The position numbers and the translations under genes were made by a program. A DNA stretch of 16,440 bases from an uncultured Erysipelotrichaceae bacterium (GTDB lineage Bacteria > Bacillota_I > Bacilli_A > Erysipelotrichales > Erysipelotrichaceae): NCBI GenBank assembly GCA_910586285.1, contig CAJUGR010000028.1:1-16440 (forward strand). Direction: 5' to 3'. Positions 1 to 7,110 of this stretch are shown here, piece after piece; the first letter of the stretch is position 1; each line of letters starts with the position of its first letter. The notes under the pieces were generated by a model. It searched no databases and was not told where the DNA came from. It worked only from the letters and a program-made list of their open reading frames with translations.

Positions 1-927
1 GGTATGAGGTACTTTCGGTATGGTGTTTTCCTGTCGTTCATAGGAATTATCACGGTTACTTATGTGGAAATCCTCTACGGTTATGACGTTTTTGCGAACT
101 CGTAAAACTTGTTTCTCACCCAAAGAAGGAAGTGAGGGCGTGCGCTTCAGAATTTGATAGAAATCATCCAACAGTGCAACCGCAAATCGTTTTTCCGTGT
201 GATTTAAGGCACGCGGCAACTGCCCCGGCTCATTTTTAAAACAGAGGTTATGTTGATGATAAAGTGGCAATTCACTGTGTTCAACATCATCATACAGAAA
301 ATCGAAAGTATAGGAATCGGTAAATAACAAATCCGGATCTTCATTCATAGAATTTAAAATAGAACGGATAAATACTTTTTCGTCAGCAAAAGCCATCAGT
401 TCCATTCCGTTGTCTAAAACATCCAGATAGAATAGAAAGGGTCGGACATCCGATTCTGAGATGATGAGATACGGCGCTATGGTTTTACGCTTTTCTAAAT
501 CCGTTCTAATATTTTCTAATATTTCTGCTGTTGCCTGTTCCAACTCTTCATCGATTGACAGGGCATCCAACTGCGCTTGTAATCGATTCTCTTGGACAAT
601 AGTACAAGGGGAACTTGAAAGTTGAATGGAATGAGACAGGGAGTCCGTATCCTTGACGGCTTTAATGTCAATCCATTCACATTTTCCCACTTGGGTATTT
701 GTATATTGTAATGAAGTGTGATCTCGTAATAAATGGCCGATCGGTTGATCCGCCTGACCTTCAATGACCTCTTGATCAAGAAAGGAAAACTTGAAAAAAC
801 CATCATCTTCCCATCGGAATAAAATCAAAATTGCTTTATGTAGCTGTTCCAAAGTTATCGTTGGAGCAACATGCAAATGAAATTCTTTTTGTTCCTGCAT
901 CAGTTGAATATGAAAAGTATCATTCAT
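1..927 (-). CDS. Unknown protein with pRiA4b ORF-3-like N-terminus (3' end outside window)
   Basis: The minus strand is open for 309 codons from an ATG at 925-927 to the window edge, so the C-terminus is missing. The start is supported by an AAGGGTGA ribosome binding site about 5 bases upstream and a promoter at 950-978. The first ~60 residues (a strand, then LEQLHKAILILFRW, then DDGFFKFSF) resemble the pRiA4b ORF-3/IS1096-like fold (typically 'LHxxIxxxFgWxxxHL'). The rest is acidic and hydrophilic with no membrane segment or signal peptide, and I do not recognise it. Residues near 270-309 contain LGEKQVLRVRKN followed by ITVEDFHIS. It is transcribed divergently from the rdgB operon. The N-terminal match is by eye and moderate only. 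I assign no function, and the gene need not be linked to mobile elements despite the family name. Confidence 0.8.
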   Translation of the reverse strand, partial: MNDTFHIQLMQEQKEFHLHVAPTITLEQLHKAILILFRWEDDGFFKFSFLDQEVIEGQADQPIGHLLRDHTSLQYTNTQVGKCEWIDIKAVKDTDSLSHSIQLSSSPCTIVQENRLQAQLDALSIDEELEQATAEILENIRTDLEKRKTIAPYLIISESDVRPFLFYLDVLDNGMELMAFADEKVFIRSILNSMNEDPDLLFTDSYTFDFLYDDVEHSELPLYHQHNLCFKNEPGQLPRALNHTEKRFAVALLDDFYQILKRTPSLPSLGEKQVLRVRKNVITVEDFHISNRDNSYERQENTIPKVPHT

Positions 928-949
928 AATTTCACCCTTTCTTGACATA

Positions 950-978
950 ATTATGCAAAAACATACAATTTTTGTCTA
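950..978 (-). promoter_or_regulatory. Sigma-A-type promoter of the minus-strand unknown gene
   Basis: On the minus strand, TAGACA (978-973) and CATAAT (955-950) are separated by 17 bases, each matching consensus at 5 of 6. Transcription would start about 15 bases before the ATG at 927, giving a short leader with the ribosome binding site. Confidence 0.55.
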
Positions 979-1007
979 TCGAAAATTCTTGCTTTTGTTT
1001 GTCTTTT

Positions 1008-1159
1008 TTTTAGGTGATGTTTAATCTGCCGAAAACATCGGGAGTGAATGATTACAATGTAAAGATATCGACAAATAATGAAGTTTTTTAAATGCTGAAA
1101 GAAAAAAATGTTGTAATTAAATCATTGATTTTTGCTTATTATCACCTAAAATAAGGTGA
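1008..1159. repeat. Inverted repeat in the divergent intergenic region
   Basis: The 334-base gap 928-1261 holds two promoters and little else. TTTTAGGTGAT (1008-1018) is a perfect 11-base inverted copy of ATCACCTAAAA (1141-1151). The second copy also forms a local hairpin, TCACCT (1142-1147) with AGGTGA (1154-1159). This could be an operator shared by the divergent genes or chance in AT-rich DNA. I see no small gene here. Confidence 0.35.
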
Positions 1160-1187
1160 AAAGATGGAAGGTAAAAATCAATTTTAT

Positions 1188-1216
1188 TTGTTTTCAATGC
1201 TTTTTCCTTGTATAAT
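1188..1216 (+). promoter_or_regulatory. Promoter of the rdgB-trmL-membrane protein operon
   Basis: TTGTTT (1188-1193), a 17-base spacer and a perfect TATAAT (1211-1216) lie 45 bases before the rdgB start. The leader carries an AAAGGA ribosome binding site. Confidence 0.65.
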
Positions 1217-1261
1217 GATACGCGTGTAAACAAAAAAGAAAAATGGAAAGGACCTAAATTC

Positions 1262-1852
1262 ATGAAACCTTTGATGATAGCGACAGCAAATGCTCATAAA
1301 GTGGAGGAATTTTGTCGAATGTTAGAACCATTAGGATACGAAGTTCACAGTTTGTTGGATTGTGAGCAGTCCTTTGAGATTGCGGAAACGGGCACAACCT
1401 TTCAGGAAAATGCATTGATCAAGGCACGTACCGTTTATGAAAAGCTGCATATTCCGGTAATCAGTGATGATTCCGGATTGGCGGTGAATGCCATGAATGG
1501 GGGACCGGGGATTTACAGCGCTCGTTTTATGGGATATGACAGTGATTATAATGTAAAAAATCAGGCGATTATTGATGCCGTAGCTCAAGGAGATGATAAA
1601 GGCGCACAATATGTCTGTGCCATTGCCTTTGTGGAAGAAAACGGCCAAGAACATGTCTTTACAGGAACGGTGGAAGGTGAGATCAGTTCGGAAATGATCG
1701 GAACCAACGGGTTCGGTTATGATCCGATTTTCTATTATCCTCCCTATGGTACAACGTTAGCCGATGTCAGTGAGGAACAGAAAAATCAAGTGAGTCATCG
1801 CTATCGAGCCCTGAAACAGTTGATAGCCTATATGGAGGAAATATCGTCATGA
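1262..1852 (+). CDS. rdgB: XTP/dITP (non-canonical purine NTP) pyrophosphatase, RdgB/HAM1 family
   Basis: The 196-residue product is the usual family length. It hydrolyses dITP, XTP and ITP to the monophosphate and PPi, keeping deaminated purines out of DNA and RNA in the cytoplasm. Visible family signatures are the N-terminal ATANAHKVEEF (TxNxxK type, residues 7-17), SDDSGL with GGPGIYSARF (residues 68-89), and GTNGFGYDPIF with the SHRYRAL tail (residues 147-184). The ATG at 1262 is chosen because AAAGGA lies just upstream and the protein then begins directly with the conserved strand. An in-frame ATG at 1208 lies inside the -10 box and is rejected. The gene is first in an operon and its stop overlaps the trmL start (ATGA), which suggests translational coupling. 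Confidence 0.95.
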   Translation: MKPLMIATANAHKVEEFCRMLEPLGYEVHSLLDCEQSFEIAETGTTFQENALIKARTVYEKLHIPVISDDSGLAVNAMNGGPGIYSARFMGYDSDYNVKNQAIIDAVAQGDDKGAQYVCAIAFVEENGQEHVFTGTVEGEISSEMIGTNGFGYDPIFYYPPYGTTLADVSEEQKNQVSHRYRALKQLIAYMEEISS

Positions 1853-2358
1853 TTCATGTTGTCTTATATGAGCCGGAAATCCCGCAAAATACCGGCAATA
1901 TTATGCGTACCTGTATGGCTGCGGGGTGTGAATTGCATCTCATTGAACCATTGGGATTTCGCATAGATGAGAAACATCTGCGCCGCAGTGCCATGGATTA
2001 CATCAAAGAAGTGGAATATCACTGTTATCCGAATTGGGATAGTTTCGTGAAAAGTCATCCCAGTAAGCATTATTACTTTATGACCCGCTATGGTACGAAA
2101 GCACCTGCGGAGTTTGATTTTGCAAAAATTCAGGAAGATATTTATTTCATCTTAGGGAAGGAGAGTACCGGAATTCCCAAAGCCATCCTGCGGGAACATT
2201 TGGATCACTGCATGCGCTTACCGATGAAAGCTTCGGCTCGTTCATTAAATTTGGCTAATTGCGCAGCGATTATCGTTTATGAGGCATTGCGCCAGCTGAA
2301 TTATCCGGATTTATCACGGGTAGAGGTCATCAAGGGTGAGGACTGGTTAAACCAATGA
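1849..2358 (+). CDS. trmL: tRNA (cytidine(34)/uridine(34)-2'-O)-methyltransferase, SPOUT family
   Basis: This 169-residue protein matches the TrmL/YibK class of knotted SPOUT methylases, which put a 2'-O-methyl group on the wobble nucleotide of tRNA-Leu using SAM. Motif 1 is EPEIPQNTGNIMRTC (residues 8-22). Motif 2 is LGKESTGIP (residues 102-110). Motif 3 is the knot region SARSLNLANCAAIIVYEALRQL (residues 129-150). The conserved N14 and R20 are present. The start codon overlaps the rdgB stop and the stop codon overlaps the next start, both by ATGA, so three genes are tightly coupled. Confidence 0.93.
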   Translation: MIHVVLYEPEIPQNTGNIMRTCMAAGCELHLIEPLGFRIDEKHLRRSAMDYIKEVEYHCYPNWDSFVKSHPSKHYYFMTRYGTKAPAEFDFAKIQEDIYFILGKESTGIPKAILREHLDHCMRLPMKASARSLNLANCAAIIVYEALRQLNYPDLSRVEVIKGEDWLNQ

Positions 2359-2963
2359 GGAATCATTTAGATACTTATCTGGATACAAAAGAAAAACGTC
2401 GTTGTGCATACGGTGTTTTGGTTATCTTCATGATGATAATTTTATGGATACCTTACATACTTCAGGCTCGTGCGCTGATTCATATGCAGGCCTATGAAGA
2501 TGTGTTTGGTTTATTGCGCTCTTCACTGGCCGATCAGACGTACTTATCCCGTTTTATCATCGCATTGATTCAATGTGATACTATGAATATCCGCTTGCTT
2601 GTGCAGCTCTTGTTATCGACGCTGCGTTTGGTGGAGGTGATGGCATTGATGTTGTGGGTGATATTGGGCATGACTTCTTCTTATCGGCGCACTTTTCGCT
2701 TCCAACTTGCTCTGTTTGCGATTTGGCTCATTATAATGGCGATAACAATCATCACTGCATTACAATCTCGAACATTGATGCAGGCAGTACGATTGTTGCA
2801 TCAGATTGGCTATGTGACGCTGGCGGCCTTTGGAATCGCTTTGCTGCTTCAATGCTTCGCATTCTTTCAGTATTTGTGTGCTTATCGTCAAGCATTAAAA
2901 TATCGGGTGGTGGAAATTAATGAGCCTTATCAGAAAGAACAAGAAAAAACATACGGACAATGA
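2355..2963 (+). CDS. Four-helix membrane protein of unknown function
   Basis: The 202-residue product has a basic N-terminus (KEKRRC) followed by four hydrophobic segments at about residues 19-38, 84-106, 114-136 and 150-174, and a charged C-terminal tail. No catalytic motif or named family is recognisable to me. Translation starts at the ATGA overlapping the trmL stop, so it belongs to the rdgB-trmL operon and is probably translated by re-initiation. The stop codon lies inside the following terminator hairpin. The existence of the gene is well supported by operon position and length, but its role is unknown. Confidence 0.8.
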   Translation: MRNHLDTYLDTKEKRRCAYGVLVIFMMIILWIPYILQARALIHMQAYEDVFGLLRSSLADQTYLSRFIIALIQCDTMNIRLLVQLLLSTLRLVEVMALMLWVILGMTSSYRRTFRFQLALFAIWLIIMAITIITALQSRTLMQAVRLLHQIGYVTLAAFGIALLLQCFAFFQYLCAYRQALKYRVVEINEPYQKEQEKTYGQ

Positions 2964-2986
2964 CTTTCGTCATCCGTATGTTTTTT
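2944..2986. terminator. Bidirectional terminator between convergent genes
   Basis: A 14-base perfect stem, AAAAAACATACGGA (2944-2957) with TCCGTATGTTTTTT (2973-2986), carries an inner TGAC/GTCA helix over a TTTC loop. It has U-tracts in both directions. The membrane-protein TGA (2961-2963) is within the hairpin, and the opposing DUF3892 stop is 3 bases beyond it. Confidence 0.9.
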
Positions 2987-2989
2987 AGT

Positions 2990-3238
2990 TTAGAATTCTT
3001 TTAAGCTTTTCAAATTAGTGGATTCGTTGCCATCGTTGACGCCGCGAATATGACGGGCACCGTCACGTCCGGTAAAAGGCAATGCATTTTCGATTTTGCC
3101 GGCTTCCACTGCCTCCAATGCTTGCTCGTAATCGTAAACCTTACCGCTGTTATCCTTGAATTCGCTTAATGTACCATCCGCATTGCGACGTGCCGCTACG
3201 AAACGAGTCTTTTTGTTTTCATTCTTTTCTTTTTTCAT
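2990..3238 (-). CDS. DUF3892 domain-containing small protein
   Basis: The 82-residue product has a Lys/Glu-rich N-terminus (residues 1-11) and then a DUF3892 core: RFVAARRNADGTLSEFK, the SGKVYDYEQALEAVEAGKIE helix region, and PFTGRDGARHIRGVNDG. DUF3892 proteins are small cytoplasmic proteins of unknown function found in many Firmicutes. The ATG at 3238 is preceded by a perfect AGGAGG at 8 bases. A GTG 18 bases upstream would place the ribosome binding site inside the gene and is rejected. It appears monocistronic and converges on the rdgB operon. Confidence 0.85.
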   Translation of the reverse strand: MKKEKNENKKTRFVAARRNADGTLSEFKDNSGKVYDYEQALEAVEAGKIENALPFTGRDGARHIRGVNDGNESTNLKSLKEF

Positions 3239-3279
3239 TTTCTTTACCTCCTGCACTTATTGTGAACCGGGGTAAAGCA

Positions 3280-3308
3280 ATTATACGTAAAATTATCATT
3301 AGGAAAAA
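3280..3308 (-). promoter_or_regulatory. Possible promoter of the DUF3892 gene
   Basis: The minus strand has a perfect TATAAT (3285-3280) 41 bases from the start codon. The -35 position at 17 bases (TTTTTC, 3308-3303) is poor, so this rests mainly on the -10 box. Confidence 0.4.
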
Positions 3309-3349
3309 TTGGAAAATGATGAATTTATGAGTCTTATTATCATCACTTT

Positions 3350-3378
3350 TTGATATTTCATCGGTTTCGTATTATAAT
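3350..3378 (+). promoter_or_regulatory. Promoter of the threonine-aldolase-like gene
   Basis: TTGATA (3350-3355), a 17-base spacer and TATAAT (3373-3378) lie 24 bases ahead of the start codon. This is one of the best sigma-A matches in the window. Confidence 0.8.
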
Positions 3379-3402
3379 ACAAGACGATGAGAGGTGAACC
3401 CA

Positions 3403-4455
3403 ATGTATAGTTTCAATAATGATTACAGCGAAGGGGCATGTTCAGAGATCATAAATGTTCTGAATACAAGTAATCTTTGTCAAAGTGTCGGATATGGCTT
3501 GGATGAATATTGTGAATCGGCGCGTAAACGAATTCAAAAGCAGTTACATTGTGATAGTTGTGATGTGCATTTTGTGGTAGGAGGTACCCAATGCAACCAG
3601 ATTGTGATCGCATCGGCACTGCGTCCCCATGAAGCGGTGATCGCAGCGATAGGCGGTCATATCAATGTGCATGAAACCGGGGCGATTGAGGCCTGCGGTC
3701 ACAAGGTATTGGTGGGCGATGGCAGCGATGGCAAACTCACTGGAGAGGGTGTACGAAAAGTAGTGGAAGCGCATAGTGATGAGCATATGGTAAAACCGGC
3801 CATGGTATATTTGTCTGATGCGACAGAGGTCGGTACGGTTTACACCAAGGCGGAGTTATCTGATTTGCGTAAAGTCTGTGATGAATATGGCTTGTATATG
3901 TATTTGGATGGCGCCCGCCTGCCAATGGCTTTGGTGGCGGAAGATAATGATGTGAAGTTTGACGATTTACAGCATTATTGCGATGTGTGTTATTTGGGTG
4001 GAACGAAATGCGGTGCCTTGTTTGGTGAAGCTGTGGTGATTTTTAACGAGGCGTTGAAAAAGGATTTCCGCTATCAGATCAAACAGCGCGGCGGCTTGCT
4101 TGCGAAGGGACGCTTATTGGGGTTGCAATTTGACACCTTATTTAAAGACGATCTATATTTACGTTTAGCAAGACATGCGGTGGATATGGCACAGCGATTA
4201 CAACAGGGAATGATTGAACTGGGTATTTCAATGTATGTGACCACAACAACGAATCAGATTTTTCCGATCATGAATCGTGATTTAATTCAGCATATGGAAA
4301 AGCATTATCTTTTCCAATCATGGGAGCGTCTGGATGAAACCCATGAAGCAGTTCGCTTTGTAACCTCTTGGGCTTGTGAGGAGGAGGCTGTTGATGAATG
4401 TCTTGCATGGATCAAACAAGCGATTGATGAAAACCCCGATATTATGAAACAATAA
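3403..4455 (+). CDS. ltaE: PLP-dependent threonine aldolase / beta-eliminating lyase family enzyme
   Basis: The 350-residue product matches the fold-type I low-specificity L-threonine aldolase family, which cleaves threonine or allo-threonine to glycine and acetaldehyde. It shows FNNDYSEGACSEI at the N-terminus, VVGGTQCNQ (residues 58-66), the PLP-stacking His in GGHINVHETGA (H86), the pyridine-binding Asp in YLDGARL (D169), and the Schiff-base lysine in YLGGTKCG (K202). The ATG at 3403 follows GAGGTGA at good spacing. A GTG at 3394 overlaps that ribosome binding site and is rejected. The gene is a single-gene unit with its own promoter and terminator. Family membership is clear, but exact substrate (Thr, allo-Thr, beta-hydroxy or other amino acid) cannot be read from sequence, so the symbol is provisional. 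Confidence 0.88.
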   Translation: MYSFNNDYSEGACSEIINVLNTSNLCQSVGYGLDEYCESARKRIQKQLHCDSCDVHFVVGGTQCNQIVIASALRPHEAVIAAIGGHINVHETGAIEACGHKVLVGDGSDGKLTGEGVRKVVEAHSDEHMVKPAMVYLSDATEVGTVYTKAELSDLRKVCDEYGLYMYLDGARLPMALVAEDNDVKFDDLQHYCDVCYLGGTKCGALFGEAVVIFNEALKKDFRYQIKQRGGLLAKGRLLGLQFDTLFKDDLYLRLARHAVDMAQRLQQGMIELGISMYVTTTTNQIFPIMNRDLIQHMEKHYLFQSWERLDETHEAVRFVTSWACEEEAVDECLAWIKQAIDENPDIMKQ

Positions 4456-4484
4456 AAAATACGCGGATATGCGTATTTTTTATT
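4451..4484. terminator. Bidirectional terminator containing both stop codons
   Basis: AATAAAAAATACGC (4451-4464) pairs perfectly with GCGTATTTTTTATT (4471-4484) over a 6-base loop. The TAA of the aldolase gene (4453-4455) and the stop of the opposing flavin reductase (4480-4482) both sit in the stem, so one hairpin ends both transcripts. Confidence 0.9.
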
Positions 4485-4983
4485 GCTCGTGAAGCAGTAC
4501 TTTTTCGATTTCTCCGACATAGAGGATATGATAATCTTTATCAGGATAATTCTTTTGATCAAGCATGGCATCCTGAAAGCCTTCGGGATCTAACTCCTGT
4601 GCAAACAGTTTGCGACAAATCATCGCTTCTTTCGCTTCGGCAAAATAAGGGGCGTGATCTTTGATTACCGTTAAGTTCGCATAAGCGATTTTATCTTCGT
4701 CACGACCGCTGGCTTTACCCATATAGGCAAGCATTTCCCGCTGATGTTCATCGTAAAAGGTCAGCGCAAAATGACTGCTTGCGTCAATCAGCGTTTTGGT
4801 AAAGCGCTGAGGACGGACAAAGATGAATACGACCGGTTTGTTCCAGAGAATTCCCATACCGCCCCAAGATGCCGTCATAGCATTTACGCGTTCCTCATGC
4901 TCGGCACTGATTAACATCCATTCTTTTCCGATTTTATAAAAGACATTGCCCTCCCATTGTTCGGGATTCACTTCTTTCCACAT
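4480..4983 (-). CDS. Flavin reductase-like FMN-binding split-barrel protein
   Basis: The 167-residue protein fits the flavin reductase family. These bind FMN in a split barrel and often reduce free flavin or act as small flavoproteins. The characteristic FMN-binding run is ERVNAMTASWGGMGILW (residues 31-47), followed by KPVVFIFVRPQRFTKTLI (residues 49-66), with FALTFYDEH and LAYMGKASGRDEDK further on. There is no membrane segment. The ATG at 4983 is preceded by AGGAGG, and a strong promoter lies at 5009-5037. The gene is monocistronic and convergent with the aldolase gene. The physiological reductant and substrate are not deducible. Confidence 0.87.
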   Translation of the reverse strand: MWKEVNPEQWEGNVFYKIGKEWMLISAEHEERVNAMTASWGGMGILWNKPVVFIFVRPQRFTKTLIDASSHFALTFYDEHQREMLAYMGKASGRDEDKIAYANLTVIKDHAPYFAEAKEAMICRKLFAQELDPEGFQDAMLDQKNYPDKDYHILYVGEIEKVLLHEQ

Positions 4984-5008
4984 GAAAAAATCCTCCTGTT
5001 CTTTTCGT

Positions 5009-5037
5009 ATTATAATGATATGCGATTAATTTGTAAA
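5009..5037 (-). promoter_or_regulatory. Promoter of the flavin reductase gene
   Basis: On the minus strand, TTTACA (5037-5032), a 17-base spacer and TATAAT (5014-5009) lie about 26 bases before the ATG. Confidence 0.8.
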
Positions 5038-5091
5038 GCGTGCGGAGAAAAAGCATGCGTTGGGTAAAGTTGTGAAAAGCAATGACGAACA

Positions 5092-5119
5092 TTGAAATTT
5101 ATAAAAAATCAAGTATAAT
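5092..5119 (+). promoter_or_regulatory. Promoter of the small membrane peptide/CNNM/RidA operon
   Basis: TTGAAA (5092-5097), a 16-base spacer and TATAAT (5114-5119) lie 20 bases ahead of the 48-residue gene. Confidence 0.7.
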
Positions 5120-5138
5120 ATTGCTAAGAGGTGAGCAT

Positions 5139-5285
5139 ATGCTTGAATATATCAGTGATTATTTATCATTTGGAATATTGATGGCGTTTCCCATCTCTTG
5201 GATTCTTTACTTTGTGGTGAAATTGCTTCGCCATCGAAAGGCAAAACTGTTAGCGAATCAGGAAAAATATTATAGGGAGTGGTAA
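5139..5285 (+). CDS. Small single-pass membrane protein (48 aa)
   Basis: The ATG at 5139 follows AGAGGTGAG at ideal spacing, 20 bases from a good promoter. An in-frame ATG at 5082 lies upstream of the promoter -10 and is rejected. The 48-residue product begins MLEYISDYLSFG, has one hydrophobic helix at about residues 10-28, and ends in a basic-aromatic cytoplasmic tail (RHRKAK, then KYYREW). I know no family for it. Its stop is 3 bases from the TTG start of the CNNM protein, and the GGGAG ribosome binding site of that gene is inside this coding sequence. The two are therefore co-transcribed and probably coupled, and the peptide may serve the larger membrane protein, although this is inference. 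Confidence 0.7.
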   Translation: MLEYISDYLSFGILMAFPISWILYFVVKLLRHRKAKLLANQEKYYREW

Positions 5286-5288
5286 GTC

Positions 5289-6566
5289 TTGGACAGTTCG
5301 CACATAGGTCTTTTTCTTTTACTTGCTGTACTGCTTGTTTTATCTGCGTTATTTTCCTCAACGGAAACGGCTTACAGTTCGGTGAATCAGATCCGACTGA
5401 AACAAATGGCCAAAAACGGAAGTAAAAAGGCAAAGACAGCTTATAACAACACGAAAAAATTTACAGCGCTGATTACGACGATTCTGATCGGGAATAATAT
5501 TGTCAATATTCTCGGTACCAGTATTGCGACGATGTTGCTTACTGAGATGTTCGGCAGTGCCGGTGTCGGAATTGCGACCGGAGTGATGACGTTGTTGATT
5601 TTGATGTTCGGTGAAGTGGCACCTAAGATTATCGCCAAGGCCAAAGCAGAGGATTGTGCTTTGTTTATGGCGAAGCCGATGCAGTTTCTGGTGGTGATTT
5701 TTCGCCCGATTTCGATTATTGTTGAAAAGCTGGAACAGCATTGGGAAAAGAAATTGGACATTGAACAGGTGACGGCTACCGAGGATGAACTGCTGGAGAT
5801 CGTATCCACGATTGAACAGGAAGGTGTCTTGGAACAAGAAGAGCGCGAATTGATCGAAAGTGTGATCGAGTTTGATGATAAGAGTGTTCGTGATATTATG
5901 GTTCCCCGTGATCAAGTGGTTTTCCTGTATGACAATGCGACCTTTGACCAAGTAAAAAAGATGTTAAGCGAACATAAACTGTCCCGCTTACCGATTTTAT
6001 CCTATGAAACCACCGAGGTGGTCGGTGTTTTACGGGTTCGTGATGTGTTGGATGCCATGCTGGCAGATCAGGAAGTTCATATTGCGGAGTTGATGCGCGA
6101 ACCGGTGTTTGTCAATCAACGAAAGAAATTGCCGGATGTATTAGAGGATATTCAAAAGTCCCGAGAACACATGGCCATCGTGGAAGAAAGTTTGACATCG
6201 CATGTGTTTGTCGGCGTCATTACGTTGGAAGATGTTTTGGAAGAGTTGGTCGGTGAGATCTATGATGAATATGACCCACTGCCTAACCATGTGATTGAGA
6301 TCGGCCTGCATACATTTGAAATTGATGCCAAAGTTTCATTGCCGGACTTCTTCGATACGTATGTGGAGGATCAAAACCCTCCTGAAACCAAGGCTCGTAA
6401 TTTTGCGGCATGGGTATATGAACTCAACCATCATCGCAAAGTGCGTAAGGGTCGTGAACTATCATTTGAGAATTTTGAACTCAAGGTGTTGGAAACCGAA
6501 AACGGAATGGCATCACGCATTGAGTTACAAATATTATCCCCGCAAGAGGATGAATTGTTAAACTAG
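5289..6566 (+). CDS. CNNM/CBS/CorC_HlyC-domain membrane protein (hemolysin C/CorB family)
   Basis: The 425-residue protein has the full architecture of CorB/YhdP/TlyC-type proteins, linked in the family to Mg2+ (and Na+) transport. An N-terminal CNNM membrane domain occupies residues ~5-150, with the FSSTETAYSSVNQIRL motif (22-37), IGNNIVNI (67-74) and FGEVAPK (107-113). Then come an acidic linker, a CBS pair at ~200-322 (MVPRDQV, LSRLPIL, VGVLRVRD, GVITLEDVLEELVGEIYDEYD) and a C-terminal CorC_HlyC domain at ~335-415. The start is the TTG at 5289 with GGGAG 9 bases upstream. The first in-frame ATG would remove the conserved first helix and the SSTETA motif, so TTG is preferred. The lumped label 'hemolysin' is historical. 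Confidence 0.9.
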   Translation: MDSSHIGLFLLLAVLLVLSALFSSTETAYSSVNQIRLKQMAKNGSKKAKTAYNNTKKFTALITTILIGNNIVNILGTSIATMLLTEMFGSAGVGIATGVMTLLILMFGEVAPKIIAKAKAEDCALFMAKPMQFLVVIFRPISIIVEKLEQHWEKKLDIEQVTATEDELLEIVSTIEQEGVLEQEERELIESVIEFDDKSVRDIMVPRDQVVFLYDNATFDQVKKMLSEHKLSRLPILSYETTEVVGVLRVRDVLDAMLADQEVHIAELMREPVFVNQRKKLPDVLEDIQKSREHMAIVEESLTSHVFVGVITLEDVLEELVGEIYDEYDPLPNHVIEIGLHTFEIDAKVSLPDFFDTYVEDQNPPETKARNFAAWVYELNHHRKVRKGRELSFENFELKVLETENGMASRIELQILSPQEDELLN

Positions 6567-6578
6567 GAGGAAAAAAAC

Positions 6579-7055
6579 ATGAATGTATTTATCAAGCCGA
6601 TTCAACCGAAAAATGCCCCGAAAGCACTAGGACCGTATACCCCGGCCGTCAAACTTGGGGACTTTGTTTATCTGAGCGGACAGATTCCGTTGGATCCTGA
6701 AACCAATGAGATTGTGGGAACGACGATTGAAGAACAGACGCATCAAGTCATGAAAAACATTAAAGCCGTATTGAATGAGATGGGCTTGGATTTCAGACAC
6801 ATCATGAAGACGACAATTTTTGTGGCTGACATGAATGATTTTGCTAAGCTGAATGAAGTATACGGTTCTTATTTGGAAGAGCCTTATCCGGCACGCAGCT
6901 GTGTGGAAGTGGCACGATTGCCTAAGGATGTTAAAGTGGAAATCGAATGTATTGTTATTGATACGCTTGTATATGAAGCACAGTTGGCACAACAGAGTGG
7001 CTGTGGCGGTTGTAGCGGTTGTCAAGATGGCGGAGGCTGTGAAGGCTGTGAATAA
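6579..7055 (+). CDS. ridA: RidA/YjgF/TdcF-family enamine/imine deaminase with Cys-rich C-terminal tail
   Basis: Residues 1-130 are a standard RidA domain. RidA hydrolyses reactive 2-aminoacrylate and related enamines made by PLP enzymes, giving 2-keto acids and ammonia. Signatures are ALGPYTPAV (16-24), VYLSGQIPLDP (30-40), YPARSCVEVARLPKDVKVEIE (103-123, with substrate-binding R106) and E122. The usual family ends near residue 128. Here a tail of about 28 residues follows, with cysteines at 142, 145, 148, 154 and 157 separated by Gly and Ser (pattern C-x2-C-x2-C-x5-C-x2-C), ending at E158. The tail is in frame and precedes a terminator, so it is not a sequencing artefact at a frame boundary. 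It could bind metal or be redox-active. The gene follows CNNM by 12 bases with a perfect AGGAGG. Confidence 0.93.
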   Translation: MNVFIKPIQPKNAPKALGPYTPAVKLGDFVYLSGQIPLDPETNEIVGTTIEEQTHQVMKNIKAVLNEMGLDFRHIMKTTIFVADMNDFAKLNEVYGSYLEEPYPARSCVEVARLPKDVKVEIECIVIDTLVYEAQLAQQSGCGGCSGCQDGGGCEGCE

Positions 7056-7061
7056 CCGTCT

Positions 7062-7099
7062 AGATCGTTCATAAGAATACTTATGAATGATCTTTTTTT
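7062..7099 (+). terminator. Rho-independent terminator after ridA
   Basis: AGATCGTTCATAAG (7062-7075) pairs with CTTATGAATGATCT (7080-7093), with one G-U pair and an AATA loop, followed by a T-run to 7099. Confidence 0.88.
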
Positions 7100-7110
7100 A
7101 TTGCATTTGA

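Noticed and set aside
5358..5951. Long open frame (197 codons) on the minus strand inside the CNNM gene
   Set aside because: It is antisense to a well-supported gene, has no ribosome binding site and its translation is low-complexity in His, Arg and Asn. It is a shadow.
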